A stretch of DNA of 64,000 nt from Pseudotamlana agarivorans (GTDB lineage Bacteria; Bacteroidota; Bacteroidia; Flavobacteriales; Flavobacteriaceae). How positions within the stretch are numbered: the stretch's first letter is position 1; every line of letters begins with the position of its first letter. The translations under genes and the position numbers were made by a program. The DNA lies in assembly GCF_018860245.1 (NCBI RefSeq), contig NZ_JAHKPD010000007.1, forward strand, positions 79,892 through 143,891. The letters are read 5' to 3'. Shown piece after piece: positions 55,072 through 64,000 of the stretch. The notes under the pieces were generated by a model. It ran no database searches. It saw nothing but the letters and a program-made list of their open reading frames with translations, and was not told the DNA's origin.

Positions 55072-55446
55072 TTACTTAGTTGCTTTCTTCTTGTTAGCAA
55101 CCGTTTTTCTTCTACCTTTTCTCGTTCTAGAGTTGTTCTTAGTACGTTGTCCTCTTAATGGAAGTCCCGATCTATGACGAATACCTCTGTAACATCCAAT
55201 ATCCATTAATCGCTTAATGTTCAATTGCATTTCAGAACGTAATTCACCTTCGATAGTGAAAGATCCAACTGTTTCACGAATCGCAGCAATCTGATCATCG
55301 TTCCAGTCTTGAACTTTTGTACTTTCGTCTACTTTAGCCTCAGCTAAAATTTCTTTTGCTCTACTTCTTCCTATTCCGTAGATATAGGTTAAAGAGATAA
55401 CTCCTCTTTTGTTTTTTGGTATGTCTACACCTGCAATTCTTGCCAT
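55072..55446 (-). CDS. rpsM: 30S ribosomal protein S13
   Basis: S13 sits on the head of the small subunit and contacts tRNA. The 124-residue protein shows [62 protein letters not shown] and a basic tail. It follows rpmJ by 2 bp, as is typical. Confidence 0.98.
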   Translation of the reverse strand: MARIAGVDIPKNKRGVISLTYIYGIGRSRAKEILAEAKVDESTKVQDWNDDQIAAIRETVGSFTIEGELRSEMQLNIKRLMDIGCYRGIRHRSGLPLRGQRTKNNSRTRKGRRKTVANKKKATK

Positions 55447-55448
55447 AA

Positions 55449-55565
55449 TTACCCTTGTCTTTGTTTAAATCTAGGATTCTTTTTGTTTATCACGTAAAGT
55501 CTACCCTTTCTACGCACGATTTTACAATCTGCACTTCTTTTTTTAACTGAAGCTCTTACTTTCAT
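55449..55565 (-). CDS. rpmJ: 50S ribosomal protein L36
   Basis: The 38-residue protein reads [20 protein letters not shown] at its start and ends in PRFKQRQG. It has only one of the zinc cysteines (C14) and lacks the rest of the CxxC...CxxxH set, so it is a zinc-free L36. It lies between infA (4 bp) and rpsM (2 bp) in the spc/alpha cluster. Confidence 0.93.
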   Translation of the reverse strand: MKVRASVKKRSADCKIVRRKGRLYVINKKNPRFKQRQG

Positions 55566-55569
55566 CGTA

Positions 55570-55785
55570 TTAGTATCTATAAGTTATTCGAGCCTTAGTT
55601 AAATCGTAAGGACTCATTTCTAATTTTACTTTATCTCCTGGTAACAATTTAATGTAATGCATGCGCATCTTCCCAGAGATATGAGCAGTCACAATGTGAC
55701 CGTTTTCTAATTCAACACGAAACATCGCATTAGATAATGCCTCTATAATTGTTCCGTCCTGTTCTATTGCTGCTTGTTTTGCCAT
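55570..55785 (-). CDS. infA: translation initiation factor IF-1
   Basis: IF-1 occupies the ribosomal A site during initiation. The 71-residue S1-like OB-fold protein has [30 protein letters not shown] and the [30 protein letters not shown] end. It follows secY by 10 bp, which is the usual place in this group. Confidence 0.98.
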   Translation of the reverse strand: MAKQAAIEQDGTIIEALSNAMFRVELENGHIVTAHISGKMRMHYIKLLPGDKVKLEMSPYDLTKARITYRY

Positions 55786-55795
55786 AGTATAATAA

Positions 55796-57151
55796 TTAAG
55801 CTACTGCTTTTCTATTTTTACCTGTCTTCATCAAACCGTCATAGTGTCTATTCAACAAATAAGAATTTATTTGTTGCATTGTGTCAATTGCAACTCCAAC
55901 CATAATTAATAACGACGTACCTCCGAAAAATAAAGCCCATCCTTGCTGAACTCCCATAAGCTTAACAATAAGCGCTGGAAAGATAGCAATAAGTGCTAAA
56001 AAGATAGAACCAGGTAAAGTAATTTGAGACATAATTCTGTCTAAATACTCCGATGTTTCAGATCCTGGACGAATACCAGGAATAAAACCACCACTTCGTT
56101 TTAAATCGTCTGCCATTTTATTAGTAGGAACCGTTATTGCCGTATAAAAGTATGTGAATACAATAATTAATAAAGCAAATGTAACGTTGTACCAAAATCC
56201 GAACATGTCAGAATAATTAGTTTGTAACCAAGCTCCAGTAGTAGTCTCCTTTAAGAAAGAAGAACCTCCAATTAAACCTGGAACAAACATTATTGCCTGT
56301 GCAAAAATAATTGGCATAACTCCAGAAGCATTAAGCTTTAATGGAATATATTGTCTTGAACCTGCCATAGCGCTTTTTTCGTAACCACCAGAAGCTGTTC
56401 TTCTAGCGTACTGTACAGCAATCTTTCTCACTCCCATAACTAGCATTATTGCAGCTAATATGATAACGAACCAGATAACAAATTCAATTAACACCATCAT
56501 TAAACCACCATTTCCACCACCTTCTAATCGGGTAGCTGCATTTTGTAAAAATGCTTGAGGTAAAGTAGCGATGATACCAACCATAATTAATAAAGAAATA
56601 CCATTACCAATACCTTTATCGGTAATTTTCTCTCCCAACCACATAGCGAAAATACATCCCGTTACTAAGATTGATATTGAAGAAAAATAGAATAATGGTC
56701 CTGTCCCTAATAAAAATGCACTTTGAGGAATACCTAATGCAGGTAAACTTGCTAAATAGCCAGGAGCTTGTAATAAACAAATTGCGATTGTTAACCAACG
56801 CGTAATCTGATTAATTTTCTTCTGTCCACTAGCACCCTCTTTTTGCAATTTTTGCAAGTAAGGAATTGCAATACCCATTAGCTGAACCACAATAGAAGCA
56901 GAAATGTAAGGCATAATACCTAGAGCGAAAACCGAAGCATTAGCAAAAGCACCACCAGTAAAAGCATTAAGCAAACCTAACAAACCTCCGTCTGTTTTAT
57001 CAGCTAAACCTCCTAATTGCGCCGCATCAATACCAGGTAATACTACTTGAGCACCAAAACGATAAACTAATAACAGACCTAGTGTTACCACTATTCTGTT
57101 TCTTAGTTCCTCTATTTTCCAAACATTCTTAATTGATTCTATAAATTTCAT
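55796..57151 (-). CDS. secY: Sec translocon channel subunit SecY
   Basis: SecY forms the protein-conducting pore of the inner membrane. The 451-residue protein has ten predicted helices. It starts [31 protein letters not shown] and shows [31 protein letters not shown], the loop [19 protein letters not shown] and [23 protein letters not shown]. It is placed between rplO and infA, 14 and 10 bp apart. Confidence 0.98.
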   Translation of the reverse strand: MKFIESIKNVWKIEELRNRIVVTLGLLLVYRFGAQVVLPGIDAAQLGGLADKTDGGLLGLLNAFTGGAFANASVFALGIMPYISASIVVQLMGIAIPYLQKLQKEGASGQKKINQITRWLTIAICLLQAPGYLASLPALGIPQSAFLLGTGPLFYFSSISILVTGCIFAMWLGEKITDKGIGNGISLLIMVGIIATLPQAFLQNAATRLEGGGNGGLMMVLIEFVIWFVIILAAIMLVMGVRKIAVQYARRTASGGYEKSAMAGSRQYIPLKLNASGVMPIIFAQAIMFVPGLIGGSSFLKETTTGAWLQTNYSDMFGFWYNVTFALLIIVFTYFYTAITVPTNKMADDLKRSGGFIPGIRPGSETSEYLDRIMSQITLPGSIFLALIAIFPALIVKLMGVQQGWALFFGGTSLLIMVGVAIDTMQQINSYLLNRHYDGLMKTGKNRKAVA

Positions 57152-57165
57152 ACTTAAAATGAGTA

Positions 57166-57618
57166 TTATATAGTTACAGCTTCTCCGCCAGCAGCTTCAA
57201 TAGCAGCTTTTGCTGAAGCAGTAAACTTATGAGCAGATACTTTTAATTTTGCTTTTAATTCACCACGACCTAATATTTTAACTAGATCATTCTTTCCGAT
57301 TAAACGGTTAGTGAATAATGTTTCAAAATCGACAGTATCTCCAATTTTCTTATCATCAGCCAATTGTTGTAAAGTATCTAAATTGATACCTTGATATTCA
57401 ACACGGTTAATGTTAGTAAAACCAAACTTAGGAACACGTCTTTGAAGCGGCATTTGACCACCTTCAAATCCTAGTTTCTTAGAATAACCAGAACGAGATT
57501 TAGCTCCTTTGTGACCACGAGTTGCCGTACCACCTTTTCCAGAACCTTGTCCTCTACCTATTCTCTTCCCTTGGTTTTTTACTGAACCTTCTGCAGGTTT
57601 TAAATTACTTAAATCCAT
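57166..57618 (-). CDS. rplO: 50S ribosomal protein L15
   Basis: L15 stabilises the core of the large subunit. The 150-residue protein shows the family N-terminus NLKPAEGSVKNQGKRIGRGQGSGKGGTATRGHKGAKSR and GFEGGQMPLQRRVPKFGF. It is encoded 16 bp after rpmD and 14 bp before secY. Confidence 0.98.
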   Translation of the reverse strand: MDLSNLKPAEGSVKNQGKRIGRGQGSGKGGTATRGHKGAKSRSGYSKKLGFEGGQMPLQRRVPKFGFTNINRVEYQGINLDTLQQLADDKKIGDTVDFETLFTNRLIGKNDLVKILGRGELKAKLKVSAHKFTASAKAAIEAAGGEAVTI

Positions 57619-57634
57619 TTTTCAGTTTATATTT

Positions 57635-57814
57635 TTAAGCTTCTTCTACAGAAACTAAATGTGAAACTTTAGCAACCATACCAAGAATATTTGGTGTAGC
57701 TTCATGCTCTTTTACTTGACCAATCTTGTTAAGACCTAGAGCTACTAAAGTTCTCTTTTGTCTTTGTGGGCGATTGATTGCGCTTTTAACTTTTGTTACT
57801 TTAATCTTTGCCAT
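57635..57814 (-). CDS. rpmD: 50S ribosomal protein L30
   Basis: The 59-residue product starts MAKIKVTKVKSAINRPQRQK, continues TLVALGLNKIGQVKEHEATP and ends HLVSVEEA, the L30 fold. It follows rpsE by 11 bp and precedes rplO by 16 bp, its normal location. Confidence 0.96.
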   Translation of the reverse strand: MAKIKVTKVKSAINRPQRQKRTLVALGLNKIGQVKEHEATPNILGMVAKVSHLVSVEEA

Positions 57815-57825
57815 CTCTGTCTATA

Positions 57826-58350
57826 TTAAGCGTTAAAAACCTGTTCAAGTGAAATACCTCTATCTTTAGCGATAACGTTTGCATCCCTTAATTGTAATAA
57901 AGCATCAAAAGTTGCTTTTACTACGTTATGCGGGTTTGACGAACCTTGAGATTTAGATAATACATCGTGTACACCAACTGCCTCTAACACAATTCTTACA
58001 GCACCACCGGCAATTACACCTGTACCAGGAGCAGCAGGAATAATATTTACTCTAGCTCCACCGTATTTACCTTTTTGCTCATGTGGTAAAGTTCCTTTAA
58101 TAATAGGAATTCTAACTAGGTTTTTCTTAGCATCTTCTACTGCCTTTGCAATCGCACTAGCAACATCTTTAGATTTACCTAAACCTTGTCCTACAACACC
58201 TGCTTCATCACCAACCACTACAATTGCTGAAAAACCAAATGCTCTACCACCTTTAGTTACTTTTGTAACTCTCTGTACACCAACTAAACGATCTTTAAGA
58301 TCTAATCCACCTGGTTTTACTAACTCTGCACTTTTATATTTTTGAAACAT
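57826..58350 (-). CDS. rpsE: 30S ribosomal protein S5
   Basis: S5 helps decoding accuracy and mRNA helicase action. The 174-residue protein has [50 protein letters not shown] and the C-terminal [23 protein letters not shown]-type domain (here [16 protein letters not shown]). It sits between rplR and rpmD, 6 and 11 bp apart. Confidence 0.99.
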   Translation of the reverse strand: MFQKYKSAELVKPGGLDLKDRLVGVQRVTKVTKGGRAFGFSAIVVVGDEAGVVGQGLGKSKDVASAIAKAVEDAKKNLVRIPIIKGTLPHEQKGKYGGARVNIIPAAPGTGVIAGGAVRIVLEAVGVHDVLSKSQGSSNPHNVVKATFDALLQLRDANVIAKDRGISLEQVFNA

Positions 58351-58356
58351 AATTTC

Positions 58357-58713
58357 TTAGAATTTAAGTCCTGCTTCTCTAGCTCCTTCAGCTAATGATT
58401 TAACTCTACCGTGGTATAAGTAACCACCTCTATCGAAAGAGATCGTTTCTACACCAGCTTTTAAAGCTTTTTCAGCAAGTGCTTTACCTACTAATTTAGC
58501 TACTTCAGATTTAGTTGCTTTTGCAGAACTAATGTCTTTATCTCTTGAAGATGCTGCACTGATAGTATTACCAGTAACATCATCAACTATTTGAGCATAA
58601 ATTTCTTTATTACTTCTATAAACAGCTAATCGTGGTCTTGCTTCTGTACCAGAAACAACCTTACGGATTCTGTTTTTTATTCTTAGTCTTCTTTCGTTCT
58701 TTGTCAATGCCAT
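58357..58713 (-). CDS. rplR: 50S ribosomal protein L18
   Basis: 5S rRNA-binding protein. The 118-residue product shows [38 protein letters not shown] and the terminal [26 protein letters not shown]. It follows rplF by 10 bp and precedes rpsE by 6 bp. Confidence 0.99.
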   Translation of the reverse strand: MALTKNERRLRIKNRIRKVVSGTEARPRLAVYRSNKEIYAQIVDDVTGNTISAASSRDKDISSAKATKSEVAKLVGKALAEKALKAGVETISFDRGGYLYHGRVKSLAEGAREAGLKF

Positions 58714-58723
58714 AACTTAATTA

Positions 58724-59266
58724 TTAAGCTGATTTACCTGCTTTTCTTCTTATTACCTCACCTACGAACTTAACTCCTTTACCTTTATAAGGCTCTGGTC
58801 TTCTGAAACCACGAATTTTTGCCGCTACTTGACCAACAAGTTGTTTATCGAATGATGTTAGTTTTATGATTGGATTCTTTCCTTTTTCAGAAATCGTTTC
58901 AACCTTAACTTCTGGAGCAATGTTTAAAATGATATTGTGAGAAAATCCTAAAGCTAAATCTAATTTTTGACCTTGGTTAGATGCTCTATAACCTACACCA
59001 ACCAATTCAAGTTCTTTTGTCCATCCTTTAGATACACCTTCAATCATATTATTCATTAAAGATCTGTATAAACCGTGTTTGGCTTTTTGATCTTTAAGAT
59101 CAGAAGAACGTGTTACTAAAACATTTCCATCTTCCACCTTAATTCCAACAGTGTCGAAATTTTGTGTTAATTCACCTAATTTTCCTTTTACAGTAACAAC
59201 GCTATCTTTAACATCTACTGTTACACCTTCTGGAATGGCTACTGGATTATTTCCTATTCTTGACAT
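58724..59266 (-). CDS. rplF: 50S ribosomal protein L6
   Basis: L6 supports the factor-binding region. The 180-residue protein has MSRIGNNPVAIPEGVTVDV, GVSKGWTKELELVGVGYRASNQGQKLDLALGFSH and the family signature RRPEPYKGKGVKFVGEVIRRKAGKSA. It follows rpsH by 17 bp. Confidence 0.99.
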   Translation of the reverse strand: MSRIGNNPVAIPEGVTVDVKDSVVTVKGKLGELTQNFDTVGIKVEDGNVLVTRSSDLKDQKAKHGLYRSLMNNMIEGVSKGWTKELELVGVGYRASNQGQKLDLALGFSHNIILNIAPEVKVETISEKGKNPIIKLTSFDKQLVGQVAAKIRGFRRPEPYKGKGVKFVGEVIRRKAGKSA

Positions 59267-59283
59267 TTCTTTCTGGCTTTAAA

Positions 59284-59682
59284 TTAGTATATGTAACATA
59301 AAACTTCACCACCTACGTTATCTCTTTTAGCTTGTTTGCCTGTCATAACTCCGTGAGAAGTTGAAACGATAGCAATACCAAGACCATTAAGGATTCTAGG
59401 TAAATCTTTAGATCCAGAATACTGACGTAAACCTGGAGTACTAATTCTTTGAAGTTTCTTGATTACTGGTTCTTTTGTTTCTTTGTTGTACTTAAGCGCT
59501 ATTTTAATAGTCCCTTGTACTGAAGAATCATCAAATTTATAACTTAAAATGTATCCTTGTTCGAATAAAATTTTAGTTATGTCTTTTTTCAAATTAGATG
59601 CTGGAATCTCTACCACTCTGTGGTTAGCACGCACCGCGTTTCTAATTCTTGTCAAATAATCCGCAATTGGATCTGAGTACAT
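59284..59682 (-). CDS. rpsH: 30S ribosomal protein S8
   Basis: S8 binds 16S rRNA early and is a known repressor of spc operons in other bacteria. The 132-residue protein starts MYSDPIADYLTRIRNAVRANHRVVE; an upstream in-frame codon would add 12 residues without family support. It ends SHGVMTGKQAKRDNVGGEVLCYIY. A 79-bp gap separates it from rpsN. Confidence 0.98.
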   Translation of the reverse strand: MYSDPIADYLTRIRNAVRANHRVVEIPASNLKKDITKILFEQGYILSYKFDDSSVQGTIKIALKYNKETKEPVIKKLQRISTPGLRQYSGSKDLPRILNGLGIAIVSTSHGVMTGKQAKRDNVGGEVLCYIY

Positions 59683-59761
59683 AATGAATTGATTTTGTGA
59701 TTTTGGTTTTCGTCTCAATAATTATCGAGATCGAACCTTAAATCTGATTATTTAAATAATA

Positions 59762-60031
59762 TTACCAACTAGCTTTTCTTACTCCAGGGATAAGACCTTG
59801 ATTAGCCATTTCTCTAAAAGTTACACGAGAGATCCCGAAAGTTCTCATATACCCTTTTGGTCTTCCTGTTAATTTACATCTATTATGCTGACGAATAGGA
59901 GATGCATTTTTAGGTAACTTTTGTAATGCTTCGTAATCTCCAGCTTCTTTCAAAGCTTTACGTTTCTCAGCATATTTTGCTACTGTTTTTGATCTTTTTA
60001 CCTCACGGGCTTTCATTGATTCTTTAGCCAT
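59762..60031 (-). CDS. rpsN: 30S ribosomal protein S14, zinc-free type
   Basis: S14 of 89 residues: [40 protein letters not shown], then [39 protein letters not shown]. The long form lacks the CxxC...CxxC ribbon of zinc-type S14. It is 3 bp after rplE. Confidence 0.98.
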   Translation of the reverse strand: MAKESMKAREVKRSKTVAKYAEKRKALKEAGDYEALQKLPKNASPIRQHNRCKLTGRPKGYMRTFGISRVTFREMANQGLIPGVRKASW

Positions 60032-60034
60032 ATC

Positions 60035-60586
60035 TTAGTTCTTTTGAAAAGGTAATCCTAATTCGGTTAATAATGATTTTGCTTCTTTATCAGTATCTGC
60101 TGTGGTTACAAATGTAATATCCATTCCTGAAATTTTGTTGACTTTGTCAATGTTTATTTCTGGGAAGATAATTTGTTCGGTAATTCCTAAGTTGTAATTA
60201 CCTCTACCATCGAAACCTGTTGCTTTTATACCGTTAAAATCTCTAACACGTGGAAGTGCAGAAGTTACTAAACGGTCTAAAAATTCATACATGTTATCAC
60301 CACGTAAAGTTACTTTTGCCCCAATTGGCATCCCTTTACGTAATTTAAATGATGCAACATCTTTCTTAGATAAAGTAAATATTGCTTTTTGTCCAGATAT
60401 AGTTGTTAATTCTTCAACTGCATAATCAATCAACTTTTTGTCTGCTACCGCTGCTCCAACACCTTTAGATATTACTATCTTAGTAAGTTTAGGAACTTGC
60501 ATAACATTCTTATATCCAAATTCGTCTGTAAGAGCTGCAATTACTTTGCCTTTATACTCTTCTTTAAGTCTAGGTGAATATGCCAT
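60035..60586 (-). CDS. rplE: 50S ribosomal protein L5
   Basis: 5S rRNA-binding protein contacting the small subunit. The 183-residue product shows [42 protein letters not shown], the [27 protein letters not shown] segment and a final [23 protein letters not shown]. It is 2 bp after rplX and 3 bp before rpsN. Confidence 0.99.
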   Translation of the reverse strand: MAYSPRLKEEYKGKVIAALTDEFGYKNVMQVPKLTKIVISKGVGAAVADKKLIDYAVEELTTISGQKAIFTLSKKDVASFKLRKGMPIGAKVTLRGDNMYEFLDRLVTSALPRVRDFNGIKATGFDGRGNYNLGITEQIIFPEINIDKVNKISGMDITFVTTADTDKEAKSLLTELGLPFQKN

Positions 60587-60588
60587 AA

Positions 60589-60900
60589 CTATATTACTTC
60601 ATTAGATTTTGTTGAAAATCTTACTTTTTTATCGCCTTCTACTCTATATCCAACTCTAGTTGTTTCTCCTTTTGAAGTTAACAATGATAAGTTTGAAATA
60701 TGAATAGCTGCTTCTTTCTCTACGATTCCACCTTGAGGATTTTGTGCACTTGGTTTAGTATGTTTCTTAACCATGTTTACACCCTCAACAATCGCTTTGT
60801 TCTTTTCTATTAATACTTTTTGTACAACACCTTCAGATCCTTTGTGATCTCCAGCGATTACTTTTACAGTATCTCCAGTTTTTATTTTAAGCTTTGTCAT
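60589..60900 (-). CDS. rplX: 50S ribosomal protein L24
   Basis: Assembly-initiating KOW-domain protein. The 103-residue product has [69 protein letters not shown]. It follows rplN by 15 bp and precedes rplE by 2 bp. Confidence 0.99.
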   Translation of the reverse strand: MTKLKIKTGDTVKVIAGDHKGSEGVVQKVLIEKNKAIVEGVNMVKKHTKPSAQNPQGGIVEKEAAIHISNLSLLTSKGETTRVGYRVEGDKKVRFSTKSNEVI

Positions 60901-60915
60901 CTTACTTATTATGTA

Positions 60916-61284
60916 TTAAAGCACCTCTGGTGCTAATGATACAATCTTCATGAATTGTTTATCACGAAGCTCTCTAGCAACAGGACCAAATACACGTGTA
61001 CCTCTCATCTCACCCGTTGGGTTTAATAATACACAAGCATTATCATCAAATCTTATATAAGATCCGTCTGGTCTTCTTACTTCCTTCTTGGTACGCACAA
61101 CAACTGCTGTAGAAACTGCTTTCTTCTTAATGTTTCCATTAGGCGTTGCATCTTTCACAGAAACAACTATTTTGTCTCCTACAGAAGCGTATCTTCTTTT
61201 AGTACCTCCCAATACACGGATAACCAAAACTTCTTTTGCTCCTGTATTGTCTGCTACTTTTATTCTTGATTCTTGCTGTAACAT
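60916..61284 (-). CDS. rplN: 50S ribosomal protein L14
   Basis: L14 forms an intersubunit bridge. The 122-residue protein has [46 protein letters not shown] and [44 protein letters not shown]. It starts 2 bp after rpsQ. Confidence 0.99.
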   Translation of the reverse strand: MLQQESRIKVADNTGAKEVLVIRVLGGTKRRYASVGDKIVVSVKDATPNGNIKKKAVSTAVVVRTKKEVRRPDGSYIRFDDNACVLLNPTGEMRGTRVFGPVARELRDKQFMKIVSLAPEVL

Positions 61285-61286
61285 AA

Positions 61287-61544
61287 TTATTTAGCTCTTT
61301 CTAGGATTTCTACTAATCTCCAACATTTAGATTTACTTAAAGGTCTTGTTTCCATGATCTTTACTGTATCTCCAATATTACAATCGTTTGTTTCATCGTG
61401 TGCAACGTATTTTTTCGTTTTCAACACGAACTTACCATACATAGGGTGTTTTACTTTTTTAACCTCTGCAACAACTATTGATTTTTGCATTTTGTTACTA
61501 GTAACAACTCCTATACGTTCTTTTCTTAAATTTCTTGTTTCCAT
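61287..61544 (-). CDS. rpsQ: 30S ribosomal protein S17
   Basis: OB-fold protein at the decoding-site side of 16S rRNA. The 85-residue product has [46 protein letters not shown] and ends with the [22 protein letters not shown] motif. It follows rpmC by 13 bp. Confidence 0.98.
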   Translation of the reverse strand: METRNLRKERIGVVTSNKMQKSIVVAEVKKVKHPMYGKFVLKTKKYVAHDETNDCNIGDTVKIMETRPLSKSKCWRLVEILERAK

Positions 61545-61557
61545 CTTTTCGGCAGAA

Positions 61558-61749
61558 TTATTGTAATTCTCTTTTAGTTAATTCGGTCGCAATTCTAGCT
61601 ACAGATCTTCTTACTGAACGTAATTGAATTGGATTTTCTAAAGGAGATATTGCATGAGCCAATTTTAGGTCTGAATAACTCTTTTTTGTTTCACTAAGTT
61701 TCTCTTGTAACTCAGCTACAGATAATTCTTTAATTTCTGATTGTTTCAT
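61558..61749 (-). CDS. rpmC: 50S ribosomal protein L29
   Basis: Small helical protein near the polypeptide exit, a docking site for SRP and trigger factor. The 63-residue product shows [57 protein letters not shown]. It lies 13 bp after rplP. Confidence 0.97.
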   Translation of the reverse strand: MKQSEIKELSVAELQEKLSETKKSYSDLKLAHAISPLENPIQLRSVRRSVARIATELTKRELQ

Positions 61750-61762
61750 AATATCAAATAAA

Positions 61763-62182
61763 TTATGCTTCGTAATCTCTAGCGATTAAAAACTTAGTTT
61801 TTACAGGTAGTTTTTGTGCTGCTAAACGTAATGCTTCTTTTGCAACGTCTAAAGGCACACCACCTATTTCAAATAAAACACGACCTGGTCTACAAACGGC
61901 TACCCAATACTCAACGGCACCTTTACCTTTACCCATACGTACTTCAAGAGGTTTCTTTGTGATAGGCTTGTCTGGAAATATTTTAATCCATAACTGACCT
62001 TCTCTTTTCATGTAACGTGTAGCGGCAATACGTGCTGCTTCAATTTGACGTGACGTTATAAAAGTTGCGTCTATTGCTTTTATTCCAAAAGTACCATTTG
62101 AAAGTTGGTGTCCTCTACCAGAGAGACCTTTCATACGTCCTTTTTGTTGTTTACGAAATTTTGTTCTTTTAGGCTGTAACAT
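61763..62182 (-). CDS. rplP: 50S ribosomal protein L16
   Basis: L16 organises the tRNA-binding part of the large subunit. The 139-residue protein has [62 protein letters not shown] and [26 protein letters not shown]. It follows rpsC by 21 bp. Confidence 0.99.
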   Translation of the reverse strand: MLQPKRTKFRKQQKGRMKGLSGRGHQLSNGTFGIKAIDATFITSRQIEAARIAATRYMKREGQLWIKIFPDKPITKKPLEVRMGKGKGAVEYWVAVCRPGRVLFEIGGVPLDVAKEALRLAAQKLPVKTKFLIARDYEA

Positions 62183-62203
62183 TTTTCTTTACTTTATAAA
62201 AAA

Positions 62204-62929
62204 TTACTTTCTACGACGAGGGTTAGATTTGTTTCCACCACGTCCTCCGGCTCCACCTTTTCCTTGCTTCTTAGATAAACCAACAAGCGGAGAAAGTTCT
62301 CTTTTACCATATACTTCACCTTTCATGATCCATACTTTAACACCCAATCTACCATAAGTAGTGTGTGCCTCAACTAAAGCATAATCAATATCGGCTCTGA
62401 AGGTTGATAAAGGAATACGTCCTTCTTTGTAGTGCTCAGAACGTGCCATTTCAGCACCATTTAAACGCCCACTAATTTGGATTTTAATTCCTTCAGCATT
62501 CATACGCATTGTAGCAGCAATAGCCATCTTGATTGCACGTCTGTATGAAATTCTATTTTCAATTTGACGAGCGATGCTTGATCCTACTAAAAATGCATCA
62601 AGTTCAGGTCTTTTGATTTCAAAAATATTAATCTGAACTTCTTTTCCAGTAATTTTCTTAAGTTCTTCTTTTAACTTGTCTACCTCTTGACCACCTTTCC
62701 CGATAATAATACCAGGTCTTGCAGTTGTGATAGTAACGGTTACAAGTTTTAAAGTTCTTTCGATAATTACTCTACTAACACTAGCTTTAGATAAACGCGC
62801 GTGAACGTATTTTCTAATTTTATCGTCTTCGGCAAGCTTATCTCCATAATCATTACCTCCGTACCAGTTAGATTCCCATCCTCTGATAATACCTAAGCGA
62901 TTTCCGATTGGATTTGTTTTTTGTCCCAT
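62204..62929 (-). CDS. rpsC: 30S ribosomal protein S3
   Basis: S3 lines the mRNA entry channel. The 241-residue protein has [23 protein letters not shown], a KH domain with [19 protein letters not shown], and the S3 C-terminal domain [54 protein letters not shown] Gly/Lys-rich tail ([18 protein letters not shown]) is typical of Bacteroidota. It is 9 bp after rplV. Confidence 0.99.
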   Translation of the reverse strand: MGQKTNPIGNRLGIIRGWESNWYGGNDYGDKLAEDDKIRKYVHARLSKASVSRVIIERTLKLVTVTITTARPGIIIGKGGQEVDKLKEELKKITGKEVQINIFEIKRPELDAFLVGSSIARQIENRISYRRAIKMAIAATMRMNAEGIKIQISGRLNGAEMARSEHYKEGRIPLSTFRADIDYALVEAHTTYGRLGVKVWIMKGEVYGKRELSPLVGLSKKQGKGGAGGRGGNKSNPRRRK

Positions 62930-62938
62930 ACTTCTATC

Positions 62939-63346
62939 TTAGCTTTGTGTGTTATTTTTAGCTCCAACAACGATTGTTACGTGGTTTGAACGTTTTCTAA
63001 TTCTGTGTGCACGACCTTGAGGTGCTGGACGTAATCTCTTTAACATTGATCCGCCATCAACTCTAATCTCTTTTACTATTAATCCAGCCTCTTCGATGTT
63101 TCCTTCTTCGTTTTTAGCTTGCCAGTTTGCAATTGCAGACAATAACAATTTCTCTAAACGCCCAGAAGCTTCCTTTTGGTTGAATTTTAAGATATTTAGT
63201 GCATGTTCAACTTTTTCACCTCTTACTAAATCGGCTACTAAACGCATTTTTCTCGGTGATGTAGGACAATTATTAAGTTTAGCGAAAGCTACTTGCTTTT
63301 TACCTTCCTTAATAGCGTCTGCCATTTGTTTTTTACGACTTCCCAT
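62939..63346 (-). CDS. rplV: 50S ribosomal protein L22
   Basis: L22 lines the exit tunnel. The 135-residue protein shows [58 protein letters not shown] and the loop [36 protein letters not shown]. It is 6 bp after rpsS. Confidence 0.99.
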   Translation of the reverse strand: MGSRKKQMADAIKEGKKQVAFAKLNNCPTSPRKMRLVADLVRGEKVEHALNILKFNQKEASGRLEKLLLSAIANWQAKNEEGNIEEAGLIVKEIRVDGGSMLKRLRPAPQGRAHRIRKRSNHVTIVVGAKNNTQS

Positions 63347-63352
63347 AGCTTA

Positions 63353-63631
63353 CTACTTTTTACCTTTATTTTTAGCACCTGCATGTCCACGGAATGAACG
63401 TGTTGGTGAAAATTCTCCTAATTTATGACCTACCATGTTCTCAGTAACATATACTGGAACAAATTGACGGCCATTGTGTACTGCAATTGTTTGTCCAACA
63501 AAATCTGGAGTAATCATACTTGCTCTTGACCAAGTCTTGATTACTGTTTTTTTGTTTCCTTCAACATTAACAGCAACTTTTCTTTCTAATTTATAATGAA
63601 CGTAAGGTCCTTTTTTTAATGATCTTGCCAT
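63353..63631 (-). CDS. rpsS: 30S ribosomal protein S19
   Basis: S19 binds the head of the small subunit. The 92-residue protein has [72 protein letters not shown], the family signature. It is 3 bp after rplB and 6 bp before rplV. Confidence 0.99.
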   Translation of the reverse strand: MARSLKKGPYVHYKLERKVAVNVEGNKKTVIKTWSRASMITPDFVGQTIAVHNGRQFVPVYVTENMVGHKLGEFSPTRSFRGHAGAKNKGKK

Positions 63632-63634
63632 GTC

Positions 63635-64000
63635 TTATTTCTTTCTACGTTCTACAATATATTTATTACTTGCTTTAGTCTTAGAACGGGTTCTGTAACC
63701 TTTAGCTGGAATACCGTTTCTAGAACGAGGATGTCCACCTGAAGATTTACCTTCACCACCACCCATTGGGTGATCAACTGGATTCATTACAACTGGTCTA
63801 GTTCTTGGTCTTCTACCTAACCATCTTGTTCTACCTGCTTTACCTCCAACTAATAATTGGTGGTCTGAGTTAGAAACAACACCTATAGTAGCCATACAGT
63901 TAGCAAGAATTAATCTTGTTTCACCTGATGGTAACTTTACTGTTGCAAACTTACCATCTCTTGCCATTAACTGAGCAAAAGCACCAGCACTACGAGCCAT
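63635..64000 (-). CDS. rplB: 50S ribosomal protein L2, C-terminal part (cut by window edge)
   Basis: Only the last ~121 codons are inside the window. They contain [43 protein letters not shown] and the peptidyl-transferase-proximal [45 protein letters not shown], diagnostic of L2. The ATG at the window edge is internal (about residue 150 of L2). The 5' part and the rest of the S10 operon lie beyond position 64000. Confidence 0.98.
   Translation of the reverse strand: MARSAGAFAQLMARDGKFATVKLPSGETRLILANCMATIGVVSNSDHQLLVGGKAGRTRWLGRRPRTRPVVMNPVDHPMGGGEGKSSGGHPRSRNGIPAKGYRTRSKTKASNKYIVERRKK

Overview
The window comes from a Bacteroidota genome, most likely a marine member of the Flavobacteriaceae. 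Supporting signs are the low GC content, start sites preceded by the Bacteroidota -7 box TAnnTTTG instead of strong Shine-Dalgarno sequences, proteins with type IX secretion (T9SS) C-terminal tails, DUF1800/DUF1501 genes, TPR-type signalling proteins, and the gene order ribosomal operon-rplQ-carA-eno-gltA. No rRNA, tRNA, CRISPR array, insertion sequence or prophage was seen. The species was not identified.

Layout. 1-6.4 kb (minus strand): mdh, a secreted PQQ-type beta-propeller gene broken by an in-frame stop just after its signal peptide, and gyrB; mdh and the propeller gene share a duplicated ~159-bp upstream block. 5.4-6.4 kb is a gene-free tract of degenerate 7-bp repeats and a 16-bp palindrome. 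6.4-13.1 kb (plus): an outer-membrane porin, then a tRNA-amidation cluster: a divergent GatC-like small protein, gatA, and a 1113-residue GatB-AspRS fusion whose linker is made from the same kind of heptad repeat. 13.1-17.0 kb is an accessory island: a TssD (Hcp-like) type VI secretion carrier with a C-terminal extension, an overlapping gene for a metzincin-like zinc peptidase, a lipoprotein with a PepSY-like domain (probable immunity), then a 'mobile mystery' HTH/Fic pair preceded by three evenly spaced operator palindromes.

17-33 kb holds a serine hydrolase, a GAF sensor kinase, small exported proteins, a T9SS-exported glycosidase-like protein, a TPR/HTH membrane regulator, DUF2911, DUF202, queE, a HerA-like ATPase, a lipoprotein, a YitT-type membrane protein, a cupin, an alpha/beta hydrolase and an RluF-type pseudouridine synthase. 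33-42 kb: folD, ffh, a DUF1800/DUF1501/lipoprotein set, and argS. 42-48 kb: a TPR histidine kinase, a cupin, an AraC regulator, and a two-gene guanidino-group hydrolase operon (ctlX and a dimethylargininase-like gene).

48-64 kb (minus) is core metabolism and translation: gltA, eno and carA, each with its own terminator, then the S10-spc-alpha ribosomal cluster from rplQ back to a partial rplB at the window edge, including secY, infA and rpoA. A 17-bp stem-loop terminator followed directly by a promoter box splits this cluster between rpsK and rpsD. The best candidate for an undescribed system is the TssD-metallopeptidase-PepSY lipoprotein module at 13.2-15.7 kb; the rest of a type VI apparatus is not in this window.
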